NCBI RefSeq assembly: GCF_000025725.1
Contig: NC_013943.1
Location: forward strand, 2,480,001 to 2,544,000
Reading direction: 5' to 3'
DNA from: Denitrovibrio acetiphilus DSM 12809
Lineage (GTDB): Bacteria > Chrysiogenota > Deferribacteres > Deferribacterales > Geovibrionaceae
DNA length: 64,000 nt
Part shown: in pieces, positions 19,146 through 27,784 of the stretch
How the letters are laid out: each line of letters begins with the position of its first letter
Numbering within the stretch: position 1 is the stretch's first letter
Program-made: the position numbers and the translations under genes
Notes under the pieces: generated by a model
What the model was told of the DNA's origin: nothing
Database searches by the model: none
Seen by the model: the letters and a program-made list of their open reading frames with translations, nothing else

Positions 19146-19601
19146 TTAATCGCTGTTCGGACAATGTACCGTGAGCACAGGACAAGAAGCAGAACGGACA
19201 ACCTTCTCTGCTGTGGAGCCGAAAATAACATGTTCCAGCCCGGTGCGTCCGTGGGTTCCAAGTACGATCATATCAACATTCTTTTCATTAGCAAATTTGA
19301 TAATTTCATCGTCGGCAATCCCTTTAACCATTGCGGTTGAGTACTCTATCCCTTCCAGGGCATTAGTCTCTTCTATAAACTCTTCCATCTTAGCTTTTGC
19401 GCCGTCTTCCATATCTTTTGAAAGATTCTTCACAGTGAGTTGAGGAAGATAAAATGATACCATCTGGGATTCGTCAAGGAGCACATGGAGCATAATAAGC
19501 TCCGCATTGAATTTCTTTGCCATCTCCGCAGCATAGAGCAGTGCACATGCAGATGGATCAGAGAAATCAGTAGGGTATAAAATTTTAGTTACATTAACCA
19601 T
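19146..19601 (-). CDS. Universal stress protein (UspA family)
   Basis: 151 aa single-domain Usp. The N-terminal KILYPTDFSDPSACAL strand-loop and the ATP-binding motif G-2x-G-9x-G-S/T (GTHGRTGLEHVIFGST, about residues 117-132) are intact, so it is the nucleotide-binding type. The ATG is preceded by AAGGAGG. It lies 57 bases downstream of the response-regulator gene in the same direction. The stress signal cannot be read from the sequence. Confidence 0.92.
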   Translation of the reverse strand: MVNVTKILYPTDFSDPSACALLYAAEMAKKFNAELIMLHVLLDESQMVSFYLPQLTVKNLSKDMEDGAKAKMEEFIEETNALEGIEYSTAMVKGIADDEIIKFANEKNVDMIVLGTHGRTGLEHVIFGSTAEKVVRSASCPVLTVHCPNSD

Positions 19602-19658
19602 ATAAAGCCTCCTTATGGAGTAATTTACGACAGTTTAAACAAAAAGTCTTTAATTATA

Positions 19659-20027
19659 TTATATACGGTTTTCTAAAATTTTTCTGCAAAGATCGAGAAG
19701 TTTATCGACATCATAAGGCTTATAGAGAACATCAATAGCGCCCATTTGATAAGCGCTTAGCATGTTTTCTATATTATCGTAACCGGTAAGGACTATGACA
19801 GGTATTTCGCGGTCAAGGCTACTTAGAGAGTAAAGAAACTGTATACCGTCAGAAACAGGCATAACAAGATCTGTAACAATTAGGTGATATTCATTATCTT
19901 TAACTTTATCCAGAGCAAAAAGCCCATTGCTGACAGAATCAACCTGATACCCTTCGGATGTAAATATATCCTTCAGAGCGGACTGCTCCATCTCGTTATC
20001 TTCTGCCAATAAAATTCTGTATGCCAT
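19659..20027 (-). CDS. Stand-alone response regulator receiver protein
   Basis: 122 aa consisting of a receiver domain only. All key residues are present: acidic pair E9/D10, phospho-acceptor D53 (IVTDLVMP), T81 and K103 (YKP). No output domain and no partner kinase are nearby, so it is CheY/Spo0F-like in layout and probably acts by protein contact. It begins 6 bases after tatD and ends the long coupled operon starting at the MOSC/MoaB gene. Confidence 0.9.
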   Translation of the reverse strand: MAYRILLAEDNEMEQSALKDIFTSEGYQVDSVSNGLFALDKVKDNEYHLIVTDLVMPVSDGIQFLYSLSSLDREIPVIVLTGYDNIENMLSAYQMGAIDVLYKPYDVDKLLDLCRKILENRI

Positions 20028-20033
20028 TGTTTA

Positions 20034-20873
20034 TTACCCAAATAGTTGTGTGTAATTCTTTTCTAATTGTACAGCAAAATCATAAAGATTCACATCAATT
20101 ATATCACAAATCTGCTTAGCAGTATAAACGACATGTGCGGGCTCGTTGGTTCTGCCTCTGTAGGGCTCTGGTGAAAGGTAAGGACAATCAGTTTCGATCA
20201 GCAGTCTGTCAAGTGGGACATACTGTACAGTATCACGCAGATGATCAGAGCTGTTATATGTCACGGGACCTGCATAGGATATATAAAAGCCGTTATCCAG
20301 CGCCCACTTCTGTAGCCCTCTGTCCCCGCTGAAACAGTGTATCACACCATTTCGTTCACGCCCTCTGACAACTGCCGACATAACATCGACACAGTCCTTG
20401 TCAGACTCTCTGTTATGTATGACTACAGGCTTATTAAGTCCTACAGCCATATCAAGAAATGTAGCAAAGACCTCTCTCTGCCTGTCATGAGCAGAATGAT
20501 TGCGGTAATAATCCAGCCCTATCTCGCCAACAGCAACAGCTTTCGGGTCACTTAGTATCTCTTCGAACCTGCCGAGCTGGCATATGTTAAACTCTTCCGC
20601 ATCGTGCGGGTGGACACCTGCGGTGAAAAATATTTTTTCACTTTTCCTGCTTGTCAGCAGAGCCTGTTCGCTGTCTTTCAGGTCTATACCCACCGTAACC
20701 ATCCGGTGTACGCCCCTCTCAGCCGCTCTTTCTGAAACATCATCAAGTTCGTCTGCCAAAGGGCTGAAATGTATATGGCAATGAGTATCTGTGAATCTGG
20801 CTCCCGCTTCCACCGCTTCTTTCAGGCTGGCGAGAAACTCCTGATCTTTCAGGCTGCCCCTCTTTTTTATCAT
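20034..20873 (-). CDS. tatD: TatD family metal-dependent deoxyribonuclease
   Basis: 279 aa. After about 27 extra N-terminal residues comes the TatD fold, with TDTHCHIHF (metal ligands near residue 29-34), VAVGEIGLDYYR near residue 118, VIHNRESDKD near 154 and ETDCPYLSPEPYRGR near 230. TatD proteins are Mg/Zn-dependent 3'-5' nucleases or hydrolases. The start overlaps the metG stop (ATGA). The metG-tatD neighbourhood is common in bacteria. The N-terminal extension is unusual but is supported by the start overlap. Confidence 0.9.
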   Translation of the reverse strand: MIKKRGSLKDQEFLASLKEAVEAGARFTDTHCHIHFSPLADELDDVSERAAERGVHRMVTVGIDLKDSEQALLTSRKSEKIFFTAGVHPHDAEEFNICQLGRFEEILSDPKAVAVGEIGLDYYRNHSAHDRQREVFATFLDMAVGLNKPVVIHNRESDKDCVDVMSAVVRGRERNGVIHCFSGDRGLQKWALDNGFYISYAGPVTYNSSDHLRDTVQYVPLDRLLIETDCPYLSPEPYRGRTNEPAHVVYTAKQICDIIDVNLYDFAVQLEKNYTQLFG

Positions 20874-22804
20874 TTAATATCTGTGCCCGGTTCAACAGAG
20901 TCCGGAAGTTCCAGAACTTTATGTTTTTTGCCGTCAGATGTGGCAGACAGAATCATCCCTTCGGACATGATCCCCATAAGTTTTGCGGGCTTAAGGTTAG
21001 CAACGAGAACAACTGTCTTACCAACCATATCCTCAGGTTTGTAACTTTTGGCGATACCACTCACAACCTGACGTTTTTCAGTGCCGAGGTCAACCTGAAG
21101 CTTAAGAAGCTTATCAGACTTTTCGACCTTCTCGCACTCAATGACTTTAGCAGCCTTAAGAGACATTTTTTCAAAATGGGCAAAATCTATCTCTTCAACT
21201 CTCAGTTTCCCTTTTTCGTCCTGCTTCTTGCTGTCGGCTTCTAATTTAAGCTCATCCAACATAACTTTCTCGTCTATGCGGGGAAAAAGCTGTTCAGCTT
21301 CGCCGAGTTTATGACCAGCTTCGAAAGTGCGGATTTTGCGAAGTTCTTCCACATCAGATTTTTCAAGTTCCTGAGCTGTGCCAAGTTGACGGCGCATCTT
21401 AACCGCTGTTTCAGGCATAAAAGGATAAAGCAGCAGTGACACTAACCTTATTCCGTCTAGTACAGAGTAAAGAACAGAACCAAGTCTGCCCTTTCTGGTC
21501 TCATCTTTGGCAAGAGCCCACGGCGCAGTTTCGTCTATGTATTTATTAAGCGCACTAACCAGCTCCCATGTTGTCATGAGTGCTTTATTAAACGCCATGT
21601 TTGTAATGTGTTCGTCAACCTCTCTGAAAACACGCTCAATAGTTTCCTCAAGAGGTTTATCCTCGTCCCCTGCTTCAGTATATGCAGGGACAACACCGTC
21701 AAAATACCTGTTAACCATCCCCATTGTGCGGTTCAGCAGATTACCCAGGTCATTCGCAAGATCGCCGTTAATGCGGTGAATAAGAGCTTTGAAAGAGAAG
21801 TCTCCATCCAGCCCGAAAGGTACCTCACGGAGCAGGAAGTAGCGTATAGAATCCACACCGAACTTATCCACAAGCCATGCAGGGTCTATGGCGTTACCAA
21901 GAGATTTTGACATCTTCTGACCTTCCACAGTCCACCATCCATGGGCAAAAACGCTCTTAGGCAGAGGAAGCCCTGCACTCATAAGCATTGTCGGCCAGTA
22001 AACAGTGTGAAATCTGAGGATATCTTTCCCCACAACATGATAATCCGCAGGCCAGAATTTCTGAAAATCAGCGTCGTCTTCACCATAGCCGAGAGCTGCG
22101 ATATAATTTGTCAGCGCATCTATCCAGACATATATTACATGCTCTGGTGCATCAGGAACGGGTATCCCCCATTTGAATGTAACACGGGAGACCGACAGGT
22201 CACGGAGACCGTCTTTTATGAATGATATTATCTCGTTACGTCTTGATTCCGGACGCACGAAATCTTTATTATCTTCGATATGTTTCAGAAGCTGGTCAGC
22301 GTATTTGCTCATACGGAAGAAATAGCTGGGCTCTTTCAGCTTCGCAGTTTCACGACCGCAGGAAGGACAGCAGTTGCCGTCCAGAAGTTGAGTTTCAGTG
22401 AGGTATGTTTCGCATGGAGTGCAATACCACCCTTCATAATGATCAAGATATATGTCACCGTTTTCTTTCATCTTGTCAAATATTTTGCGCACTGCTTTTT
22501 TATGTAGCTCATCAGTGGTTCTGATGAATTTATCATTAGAAATATTTAATATCTTCCAGAGACCTGCAAACCTCTGCACAACTTCATCAGCAAGAGCTTT
22601 AGGTGTGATACCCCTCTTCTGTGCAGCCTGCTCGATCTTCTGACCGTGTTCGTCTGTTCCGGTGAGAAAGCAAACGTCAAAACCGCAAAGCCTTTTGTAC
22701 CTGCTGATCGTGTCACATGCGACCGTCGTATATGCGTGCCCTATGTGCGGGACGTCATTTACATAATAGATCGGTGTGGTCACATAAAAGGTTTTGCCTG
22801 TCAT
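20870..22804 (-). CDS. metG: Methionyl-tRNA synthetase
   Basis: 644 aa class I aminoacyl-tRNA synthetase. The HIGH motif is intact (DVPHIGHAYTT near residue 16), the KMSKS loop is GQKMSKSLGN near residue 297, and a four-cysteine zinc knuckle (CTPC and CPSC) lies near 128-148. The last ~110 residues form a C-terminal tRNA-binding EMAP/Trbp-like domain that dimerises the enzyme. It overlaps yaaT upstream and tatD downstream by 4 bases each. Confidence 0.97.
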   Translation of the reverse strand: MTGKTFYVTTPIYYVNDVPHIGHAYTTVACDTISRYKRLCGFDVCFLTGTDEHGQKIEQAAQKRGITPKALADEVVQRFAGLWKILNISNDKFIRTTDELHKKAVRKIFDKMKENGDIYLDHYEGWYCTPCETYLTETQLLDGNCCPSCGRETAKLKEPSYFFRMSKYADQLLKHIEDNKDFVRPESRRNEIISFIKDGLRDLSVSRVTFKWGIPVPDAPEHVIYVWIDALTNYIAALGYGEDDADFQKFWPADYHVVGKDILRFHTVYWPTMLMSAGLPLPKSVFAHGWWTVEGQKMSKSLGNAIDPAWLVDKFGVDSIRYFLLREVPFGLDGDFSFKALIHRINGDLANDLGNLLNRTMGMVNRYFDGVVPAYTEAGDEDKPLEETIERVFREVDEHITNMAFNKALMTTWELVSALNKYIDETAPWALAKDETRKGRLGSVLYSVLDGIRLVSLLLYPFMPETAVKMRRQLGTAQELEKSDVEELRKIRTFEAGHKLGEAEQLFPRIDEKVMLDELKLEADSKKQDEKGKLRVEEIDFAHFEKMSLKAAKVIECEKVEKSDKLLKLQVDLGTEKRQVVSGIAKSYKPEDMVGKTVVLVANLKPAKLMGIMSEGMILSATSDGKKHKVLELPDSVEPGTDIK

Positions 22805-23547
22805 ATCTCGCCTCCGGAATTATCATCAACAAGGTCTTCAAGTCTTATATTTTCATCGTCGGTATACTGTTCTCTCGGGCAATGTCCGCACGGCAGTTCG
22901 CCGCCTTCGTAAACATCTTTCTCATACATCAGACAGCACATCAGCCTGCCGCAAACCCCCGAAATTTTTGTAGGGTTGAGTATAAGGTTCTGATCTTTTG
23001 CCATTTTTATAGATATGTTGTCAAACTTTCTCAGGAAAGTCGAACAACAAAATTCTTTTCCGCAAAGCCCGAACCCGCCTATCATTTTCGTTGCATCACG
23101 AACACCGACCTGACGCATCTCTATGCGTGTGCGGAAAACTCTGGCGAGATCACGCACAAGGGCTCTGAAGTCAATGCGTCCGTCAGCAGTGAAAAAGAAT
23201 GTAAGCTTGCTGCGGTCAAGAGTATATTCAGCTTTAAGAAGCTTCATATCAAGCTTATGCTCGACAACAAATTCTTTACATTTTTTGAATGCATCCGGCT
23301 CTTCCAGACTATTCTTTTCTTTATTCGCAAGGTCTTCTTCAGTAGCAAGCCTTATAACGTTTTTCATCTCCGCTTTCGGCTCAACTTCTATTTCACGGTC
23401 GGAGTAGATAACATTTGCGATGTCTTCCCCTTTCTCCGTTTCAACTATAACCTTATCGCCAAATTTTGACTCCACTCCGCATGAGAGGAAGTCATATATC
23501 TTGCCCGCAGGCTTGAAAGCTACTCCCGTAGCATTAACTTTTTTCAC
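22801..23547 (-). CDS. PSP1 domain protein (YaaT/RicT-like)
   Basis: 248 aa PSP1-domain protein. The cysteine-rich signature is complete: GFGLCGKEFCCSTFL near residue 157 and VCGRLMCCLMYE near 195, as in RicT/YaaT, which in Bacillus joins a [4Fe-4S]-bearing complex affecting RNA processing. It also has a C-terminal CGHC pair. It sits in the conserved tmk-holB-yaaT-metG-tatD order seen across many bacteria, overlapping holB by 14 bases. The molecular role in this lineage is unknown. Confidence 0.88.
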   Translation of the reverse strand: MKKVNATGVAFKPAGKIYDFLSCGVESKFGDKVIVETEKGEDIANVIYSDREIEVEPKAEMKNVIRLATEEDLANKEKNSLEEPDAFKKCKEFVVEHKLDMKLLKAEYTLDRSKLTFFFTADGRIDFRALVRDLARVFRTRIEMRQVGVRDATKMIGGFGLCGKEFCCSTFLRKFDNISIKMAKDQNLILNPTKISGVCGRLMCCLMYEKDVYEGGELPCGHCPREQYTDDENIRLEDLVDDNSGGEI

Positions 23548-24406
23548 AAAGTACCTCAGTTGTTTTTATGAACAGATCCATCCTGAACATGTCTAAACTG
23601 ACATTATACTCAAGCCGCCTCAAAATTTCCAGCAAATAGTTAGAAAAGTCCAGTAGAGTTTCATCTTCAGATTCTTTATATTTTACAAGCATATAGGCAT
23701 ACATTGATGCACAATACGCACGTATCTTCTCTTTTGTGTCCAGCCCATGTATCTCAGCAAATAGTGAATTTTTGTCTCTGTCCGGAGCAAACCGACCTGT
23801 CTCTTCTGCATTATCCAGCAGAAACATGGCGTAGCTGACAGAGCCTGATGCCTGTGCAGCGATTTCAGGCAGCATATCGTTCATCACTCCCTGAGATAAA
23901 AGCACTTTTTCAACTTCTTCATTAGTAAGGTTCGAAAAACGCATGTTTATGCATCTGGAACGTATCGTCGGCAGAACCTGTTCATACTTATCAGTAATCA
24001 GAAAAAAATGAGTATCAGCAGGGGGTTCTTCCAGAGTTTTAAGAATGGCGTTCGCCGCTTCCTTCGTAAACGTATGAGCATTATCTATAATATACACTTT
24101 CTTACGGGCTGACAGCGGGCTCATGAATGCATCGCCGGCTATCCGTCTGGCGACTTCTATCTTAACCGGAGACTCTTCCAGGACATGTATGTCGGGGTGA
24201 TCAGAGGCAGCAGCGACCTTACAATGTCTGCACTGGCAGGGTTCCATAAAAACCTGCTCAGCACAGATAACAGCTCTTGCAAGCTCACGAGCAAACATCT
24301 TCTTCCCGCTCCCTTCACGCCCGCTGAATATATATGCGTGATGCAGTTTGTCTCCGGTCAGGATATTCCTGAAAATATCCTTCTCTTTACCGTGTCCGAT
24401 TATCAT
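23534..24406 (-). CDS. holB: DNA polymerase III delta' subunit
   Basis: 290 aa clamp-loader subunit. The N-terminal AAA+ region has a P-loop-like GREGSGKKMFAREL near residue 30, a cysteine cluster for zinc (CAEQ, CQCRHC near residues 48-63) and the sensor-like block VYIIDNAHTFTKEAANAILK near 105. TLEEPPADTHFFLIT follows, then LPTIRSRC, the SRC motif of clamp loaders. The start overlaps the tmk stop by 4 bases. Divergence from the longer holB of enterics is normal. Confidence 0.92.
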   Translation of the reverse strand: MIIGHGKEKDIFRNILTGDKLHHAYIFSGREGSGKKMFARELARAVICAEQVFMEPCQCRHCKVAAASDHPDIHVLEESPVKIEVARRIAGDAFMSPLSARKKVYIIDNAHTFTKEAANAILKTLEEPPADTHFFLITDKYEQVLPTIRSRCINMRFSNLTNEEVEKVLLSQGVMNDMLPEIAAQASGSVSYAMFLLDNAEETGRFAPDRDKNSLFAEIHGLDTKEKIRAYCASMYAYMLVKYKESEDETLLDFSNYLLEILRRLEYNVSLDMFRMDLFIKTTEVLCEKS

Positions 24407-25038
24407 ACGAAATTATCCAGAATATGCATAACATCATTCAGAACAGCCTGTGGAGACTGTGCTCCGTTAATCCGCCATACATTCTCAAATTTACCTGCAT
24501 ACCAGTCAAAACCGTCTGCAACTTTTTTAAAGAATTCCAGCCCCAGCGCTTCGAATTTCCCTTCTTCGTCAACTTTTTTATCGCGCACCAGCCTGCTCAT
24601 CGCTCTTTCCAGAGCAGTCTCAGGGTCTATTTCTATTATAAACGTTATATCAGGCATCCGCCTGATGCTGTATCCTGTGAGATAGTCAAGCAGATCCTTG
24701 TCCAGACCTCTTCCGAATATCTGATATGCATAAGTTGAAGACACAAATCTGTCCGAGATAACATCAAAACCTTTTTCAAGCACAGGGATAACCAGCTTAG
24801 TCTGGTGCTCGAGTCTGTCCGCACAGTAAAGCATGAGCTCTGACTGCGGCTCCAGATCGTACTTTTTGCTAACCAGCAACTGGCGTATAAGGAGACCTGC
24901 ATCTGTTCCGCCGGGCTCCCTTGTCAGCTTGACATTCCGCCCCAGCTTATCCAGCTTCTCCGCCATTCCTGCTGAGAGAGTGGATTTACCGCAGCCGTCA
25001 ATGCCGTCAACCGCTATGAAAAGGTTATAGTCTTTCAA
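24403..25038 (-). CDS. tmk: Thymidylate kinase
   Basis: 211 aa when started at the TTG that overlaps the preceding stop (TTGA). A longer reading adds 14 residues inside the upstream gene and lacks support. The P-loop is VDGIDGCGKSTL, and the DR(F/Y) motif DRFVSSTYAYQIFGRG lies near residue 91. It phosphorylates dTMP to dTDP in the cytoplasm. The C-terminal half is a little unusual in having a KVDEEGKFEALGLEFF segment, but this matches the family's lid/helix region. Confidence 0.92.
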   Translation of the reverse strand: MKDYNLFIAVDGIDGCGKSTLSAGMAEKLDKLGRNVKLTREPGGTDAGLLIRQLLVSKKYDLEPQSELMLYCADRLEHQTKLVIPVLEKGFDVISDRFVSSTYAYQIFGRGLDKDLLDYLTGYSIRRMPDITFIIEIDPETALERAMSRLVRDKKVDEEGKFEALGLEFFKKVADGFDWYAGKFENVWRINGAQSPQAVLNDVMHILDNFV

Positions 25039-25961
25039 CGTGCGCAGTCCTCTTTGCTCCCTTGCAGTTTTTCTATACAATGGGGTATTGTTTTCAGAAT
25101 AACCTGAAGGTTCTCAATTGCACCTTTAGGGCTGCCAGGGACGTTGACTATCATAGTGTTCTTTCTGGCTCCCACAACAGCACGGCTTATCATAGCCCTG
25201 TCAGTAACCTTCATGCTTTCAGCACGCATAGCTTCTTCGAAACCGGGTATGCGTTTATCTATCACGTTCAAGGTTGCATCCGGAGCTATATCCCTTGGTG
25301 AAACACCAGTGGAGCCGTTAGTCACAACCAGATCATACTTCTGCAGATCAGCATAATATTTAAGAGTTTCTTCAAGTTTTGCCTGTTCATCCGCCAGAAT
25401 CTCTGTTCTGGTGAATGCAACATTGAGATTGTCTTCAAGGAGCTTCACAACAGCAGGTCCTGTCTCGTCAACACGTTCCCCTTTGCTCCCTTTATCGCTG
25501 AGGGTAATGACAGCAACAGAAAAGCCTGTCTTTCTGGTCAGTGTCACTTCATCGCCAACAGATATCTTATCATTACCGCGAACAACAGCAAAAATCCCTT
25601 CTCTCGGCATAACACAATCACCCGCAGCATAAAAAACCGCACATCTGTGGTGACATGTTTTCCCAAGCTGACTAATTATAAGGTCAACGCCGTTAACAGT
25701 GACGACGTCGCCAACACTTATAGATGTAAGTTCGATCCCTTCAGTAGTGATGTTTTCAGCGAAATCCCCACTGTCGACATCAAGACCCTGATCTTTCATC
25801 TTCTGTATACTTTCTGTAGCAAGCAGACTCACCTGCCTGTGCCACTTCCCTGCATGCGCATCCCCTTCGATACCGAAATCATTTACCAGCTTAACGGACT
25901 CAACAGGGGTCTTCTGAACACCTTTTGTCTCGCTGATATTAAGGCTTTGAATCTTACTCAT
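25035..25961 (-). CDS. MOSC domain fused to MoaB/MogA molybdopterin-adenylylation domain
   Basis: 308 aa two-domain protein. Residues ~1-140 are a MOSC domain (GIEGDAHAGKWHRQVSLL near 31-48, GDFAENITTEG, ISQLGKTCHHRCA with the conserved Cys near 106). Residues ~150-300 are MoaB/MogA (VAVITLSDKGSKGERVDETG and NGSTGVSPRDIAPDA). The pair would adenylylate molybdopterin and handle sulfur/metal transfer in Moco maturation. I choose the ATG at 25961, seven bases after GAAGGTG. It is the first gene of the tmk-holB-yaaT-metG-tatD chain. A ModE-like regulator is encoded at 47.4 kb. Confidence 0.9.
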   Translation of the reverse strand: MSKIQSLNISETKGVQKTPVESVKLVNDFGIEGDAHAGKWHRQVSLLATESIQKMKDQGLDVDSGDFAENITTEGIELTSISVGDVVTVNGVDLIISQLGKTCHHRCAVFYAAGDCVMPREGIFAVVRGNDKISVGDEVTLTRKTGFSVAVITLSDKGSKGERVDETGPAVVKLLEDNLNVAFTRTEILADEQAKLEETLKYYADLQKYDLVVTNGSTGVSPRDIAPDATLNVIDKRIPGFEEAMRAESMKVTDRAMISRAVVGARKNTMIVNVPGSPKGAIENLQVILKTIPHCIEKLQGSKEDCAR

Positions 25962-26105
25962 AATAAACACCTTCGTATGTGCTGCCGCTTCCGGCAGATA
26001 ATTTTGTTTAATATAGTACAGCTTTGGTACTCTTTTGTCTTGAAAAAATAGAAGAAATGGAGAACATTGTCAATATAAGGCATCTAATGATTATAGGAGA
26101 TGAAC

Positions 26106-26309
26106 ATGAAAGAGAAAGTTTTTAACGTTGACGGCATGTCATGTAACCACTGTGTAATGGCTGTTAAAGAAGCTGTGGAAGACATGGAGGGCGTGTCAGG
26201 CTGTGATGTTAATCTCGAACAGGGTACAGCGAAAGTTACATTTTCCGAAGATGTTATAGAAAGCGACATCGTGGAAGCAATAGAAGAAGAGGGATTTAAA
26301 GTTTCATGA
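26106..26309 (+). CDS. Heavy-metal-associated (HMA/CopZ-like) protein
   Basis: 67 aa single HMA domain with the metal-binding loop GMSCNHC (Cys about residues 13 and 16), as in CopZ-type copper chaperones and MerP-like proteins. The ATG at 26106 is six bases after AGGAG; an ATG two codons earlier abuts the site. The gene overlaps the following cysteine synthase gene by 4 bases, an uncommon pairing. No copper ATPase is nearby. Confidence 0.9.
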   Translation: MKEKVFNVDGMSCNHCVMAVKEAVEDMEGVSGCDVNLEQGTAKVTFSEDVIESDIVEAIEEEGFKVS

Positions 26310-27253
26310 AAATTTTTGAAAACAACTCGCTGACTATCGGCGAAACTCCCCTTGTACGCCTTAACAGCATACAGGGGAAATATAAAAACAATATCTTTGC
26401 GAAGGTAGAAGGTCGTAACCCAGCTTATTCTGTAAAATGCAGGGTTGCCGCAGGCATTATTAAACAAGGCATCGAGTCTGGAAAACTCAAAGAAGGGATG
26501 ACTATCATCGAGGCAACCAGCGGAAATACAGGCATAGGCTTGTCATACGCAGGAGCCGCCCTCGGGTTTAAAGTTGCCATCATTATGCCCGACACAATGA
26601 CAATGGAACGAAGAATGATGATGCAGGCATTCGGCACAGAACTGATACTGACAGACGGCAAACTCGGCATGAAAGGTGCTGTAGCTCTTGCTGATGAAAT
26701 GGTTGCGAAAGAACCTGAAAAATACTTTCTCGCGAACCAGTTCCGTAATCCTGCCAACCCGCTGATACATGAAGCAACAACAGGTCCTGAAATATTCAGA
26801 GACACTGACGGTAAAGTCGATGTATTCGTGTCCGGCGTGGGGACAGGCGGTACTATCACTGGTGTGAGCAGGTATCTCAAAAATGAAAAAGGGCTGAATA
26901 TACTTACAGTCGCAGCAGAGCCTGTTAAAAGCCCTGTTATAAGTCAGTTTATCGAAAAACAGCCTCTACAGCCCGGTCCTCACACCATTCAGGGTATAGG
27001 AGCAGGCTTCATCCCTGAAACACTTGACGTTTCGCTTATAGACGATGTGGAGCAGATAGATGATGAAAACGCAAAAGAGTACGCAAGAAGACTCGCCCGT
27101 GAGGAAGGGATCATATCCGGTGTTTCCTCAGGCGCTGCTGTGTGTGCTGCAATTCAGGCTATTGAAAAATATAAACTGGAAGGGAAAAATATCGTTGTGA
27201 TACTTCCGGACAGTGGCGAGAGATATCTCTCCTCCGGATTGTTCCAGGTATAA
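26306..27253 (+). CDS. PLP-dependent cysteine synthase (CysK/CysM type)
   Basis: 315 aa fold-type II PLP enzyme that makes cysteine from O-acetylserine and sulfide. The PLP lysine is in NPAYSVKCRVAAG (about residue 42). The substrate loop ATSGNTGIG lies near 70, the phosphate-binding GVGTGGTITG near 178, and the terminal PDSGERYLSS is conserved. The NPAYSVKCR variant places it between classical CysK (NPxxSVKDR) and CysM. It is translationally coupled to the HMA protein. The serine acetyltransferase that would supply its substrate is at 54.6 kb. Confidence 0.92.
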   Translation: MKIFENNSLTIGETPLVRLNSIQGKYKNNIFAKVEGRNPAYSVKCRVAAGIIKQGIESGKLKEGMTIIEATSGNTGIGLSYAGAALGFKVAIIMPDTMTMERRMMMQAFGTELILTDGKLGMKGAVALADEMVAKEPEKYFLANQFRNPANPLIHEATTGPEIFRDTDGKVDVFVSGVGTGGTITGVSRYLKNEKGLNILTVAAEPVKSPVISQFIEKQPLQPGPHTIQGIGAGFIPETLDVSLIDDVEQIDDENAKEYARRLAREEGIISGVSSGAAVCAAIQAIEKYKLEGKNIVVILPDSGERYLSSGLFQV

Positions 27254-27293
27254 AAATGTATAGCGGGATGCCTTGTCCCGGCAAGTTATATAT

Positions 27294-27321
27294 AGTCCCT
27301 CTTAAATATTTAAGGGGGACT
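27294..27321 (+). terminator. Terminator of the HMA-cysteine synthase operon
   Basis: AGTCCCTCTTAAAT pairs with ATTTAAGGGGGACT (14 bp, one G-U), followed by TTTAAAT. A smaller CGGGA/TCCCG hairpin lies just before it (27264-27280). Confidence 0.65.
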
Positions 27322-27347
27322 TTAAATCTGACCTTCTCACTTCTTTA

Positions 27348-27377
27348 TTGACTTATACGCTCAATACTCCATAATAA
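27348..27377 (+). promoter_or_regulatory. Predicted promoter of the ybaB-recR-rng operon
   Basis: TTGACT (27348-27353) followed after 17-18 bases by ATAATA/TAATAA. It predicts a leader of about 75 bases that contains the hairpin at 27407-27424. Confidence 0.45.
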
Positions 27378-27406
27378 ATAGTTATTGCGTTTAACATGAT
27401 ATCAAT

Positions 27407-27424
27407 GCGGGTTCGCCCGCTTTT
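27407..27424 (+). terminator. UUCG-tetraloop terminator in the ybaB leader
   Basis: GCGGG-TTCG-CCCGC followed by TTTT, 34 bases upstream of ybaB. It lies downstream of the predicted promoter, so it may act as an attenuator; otherwise it is a second terminator for the upstream operon. Confidence 0.6.
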
Positions 27425-27457
27425 ATACAAGAATATAAATAATATACGGAGAATTTT

Positions 27458-27772
27458 ATGAACATTCAACAAATGATGAAACAAGCTCAGAAGATGCAGA
27501 AAAAGATGGAGGAAGTTCAGGAGGAGGCTTCAAAAGAGATAGTCGAAGCAACTTCCGGAGGCGGTATGGTTACCGTTCAGGTCAGCGGCAAACAGGAAAT
27601 TGTCAGCATCAAAATTGAAAAAGATGTTGTTGACCCTGAGGACGTTGATATGCTTCAGGATCTTGTCCTCGCTGCTGTTAACGAAGGGCTTAAGAAATCT
27701 CAGGAAGTGGTTCAGGAAAAGATGTCCGCTGTCACAGGCGGCATGGGTCTGAACATCCCCGGACTGTTCTAA
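27458..27772 (+). CDS. YbaB/EbfC nucleoid-associated protein
   Basis: 104 aa, the usual length of YbaB/EbfC proteins, which dimerise and bind DNA with little sequence preference. It starts [17 protein letters not shown], a Met/Gln/Lys-rich helix typical of the family, then has [20 protein letters not shown] and a glycine/methionine-rich end. ACGGAG precedes the ATG. It is 12 bases upstream of recR, the classical ybaB-recR pair. Confidence 0.94.
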   Translation: MNIQQMMKQAQKMQKKMEEVQEEASKEIVEATSGGGMVTVQVSGKQEIVSIKIEKDVVDPEDVDMLQDLVLAAVNEGLKKSQEVVQEKMSAVTGGMGLNIPGLF

Positions 27773-27784
27773 GTACAAACCAAA

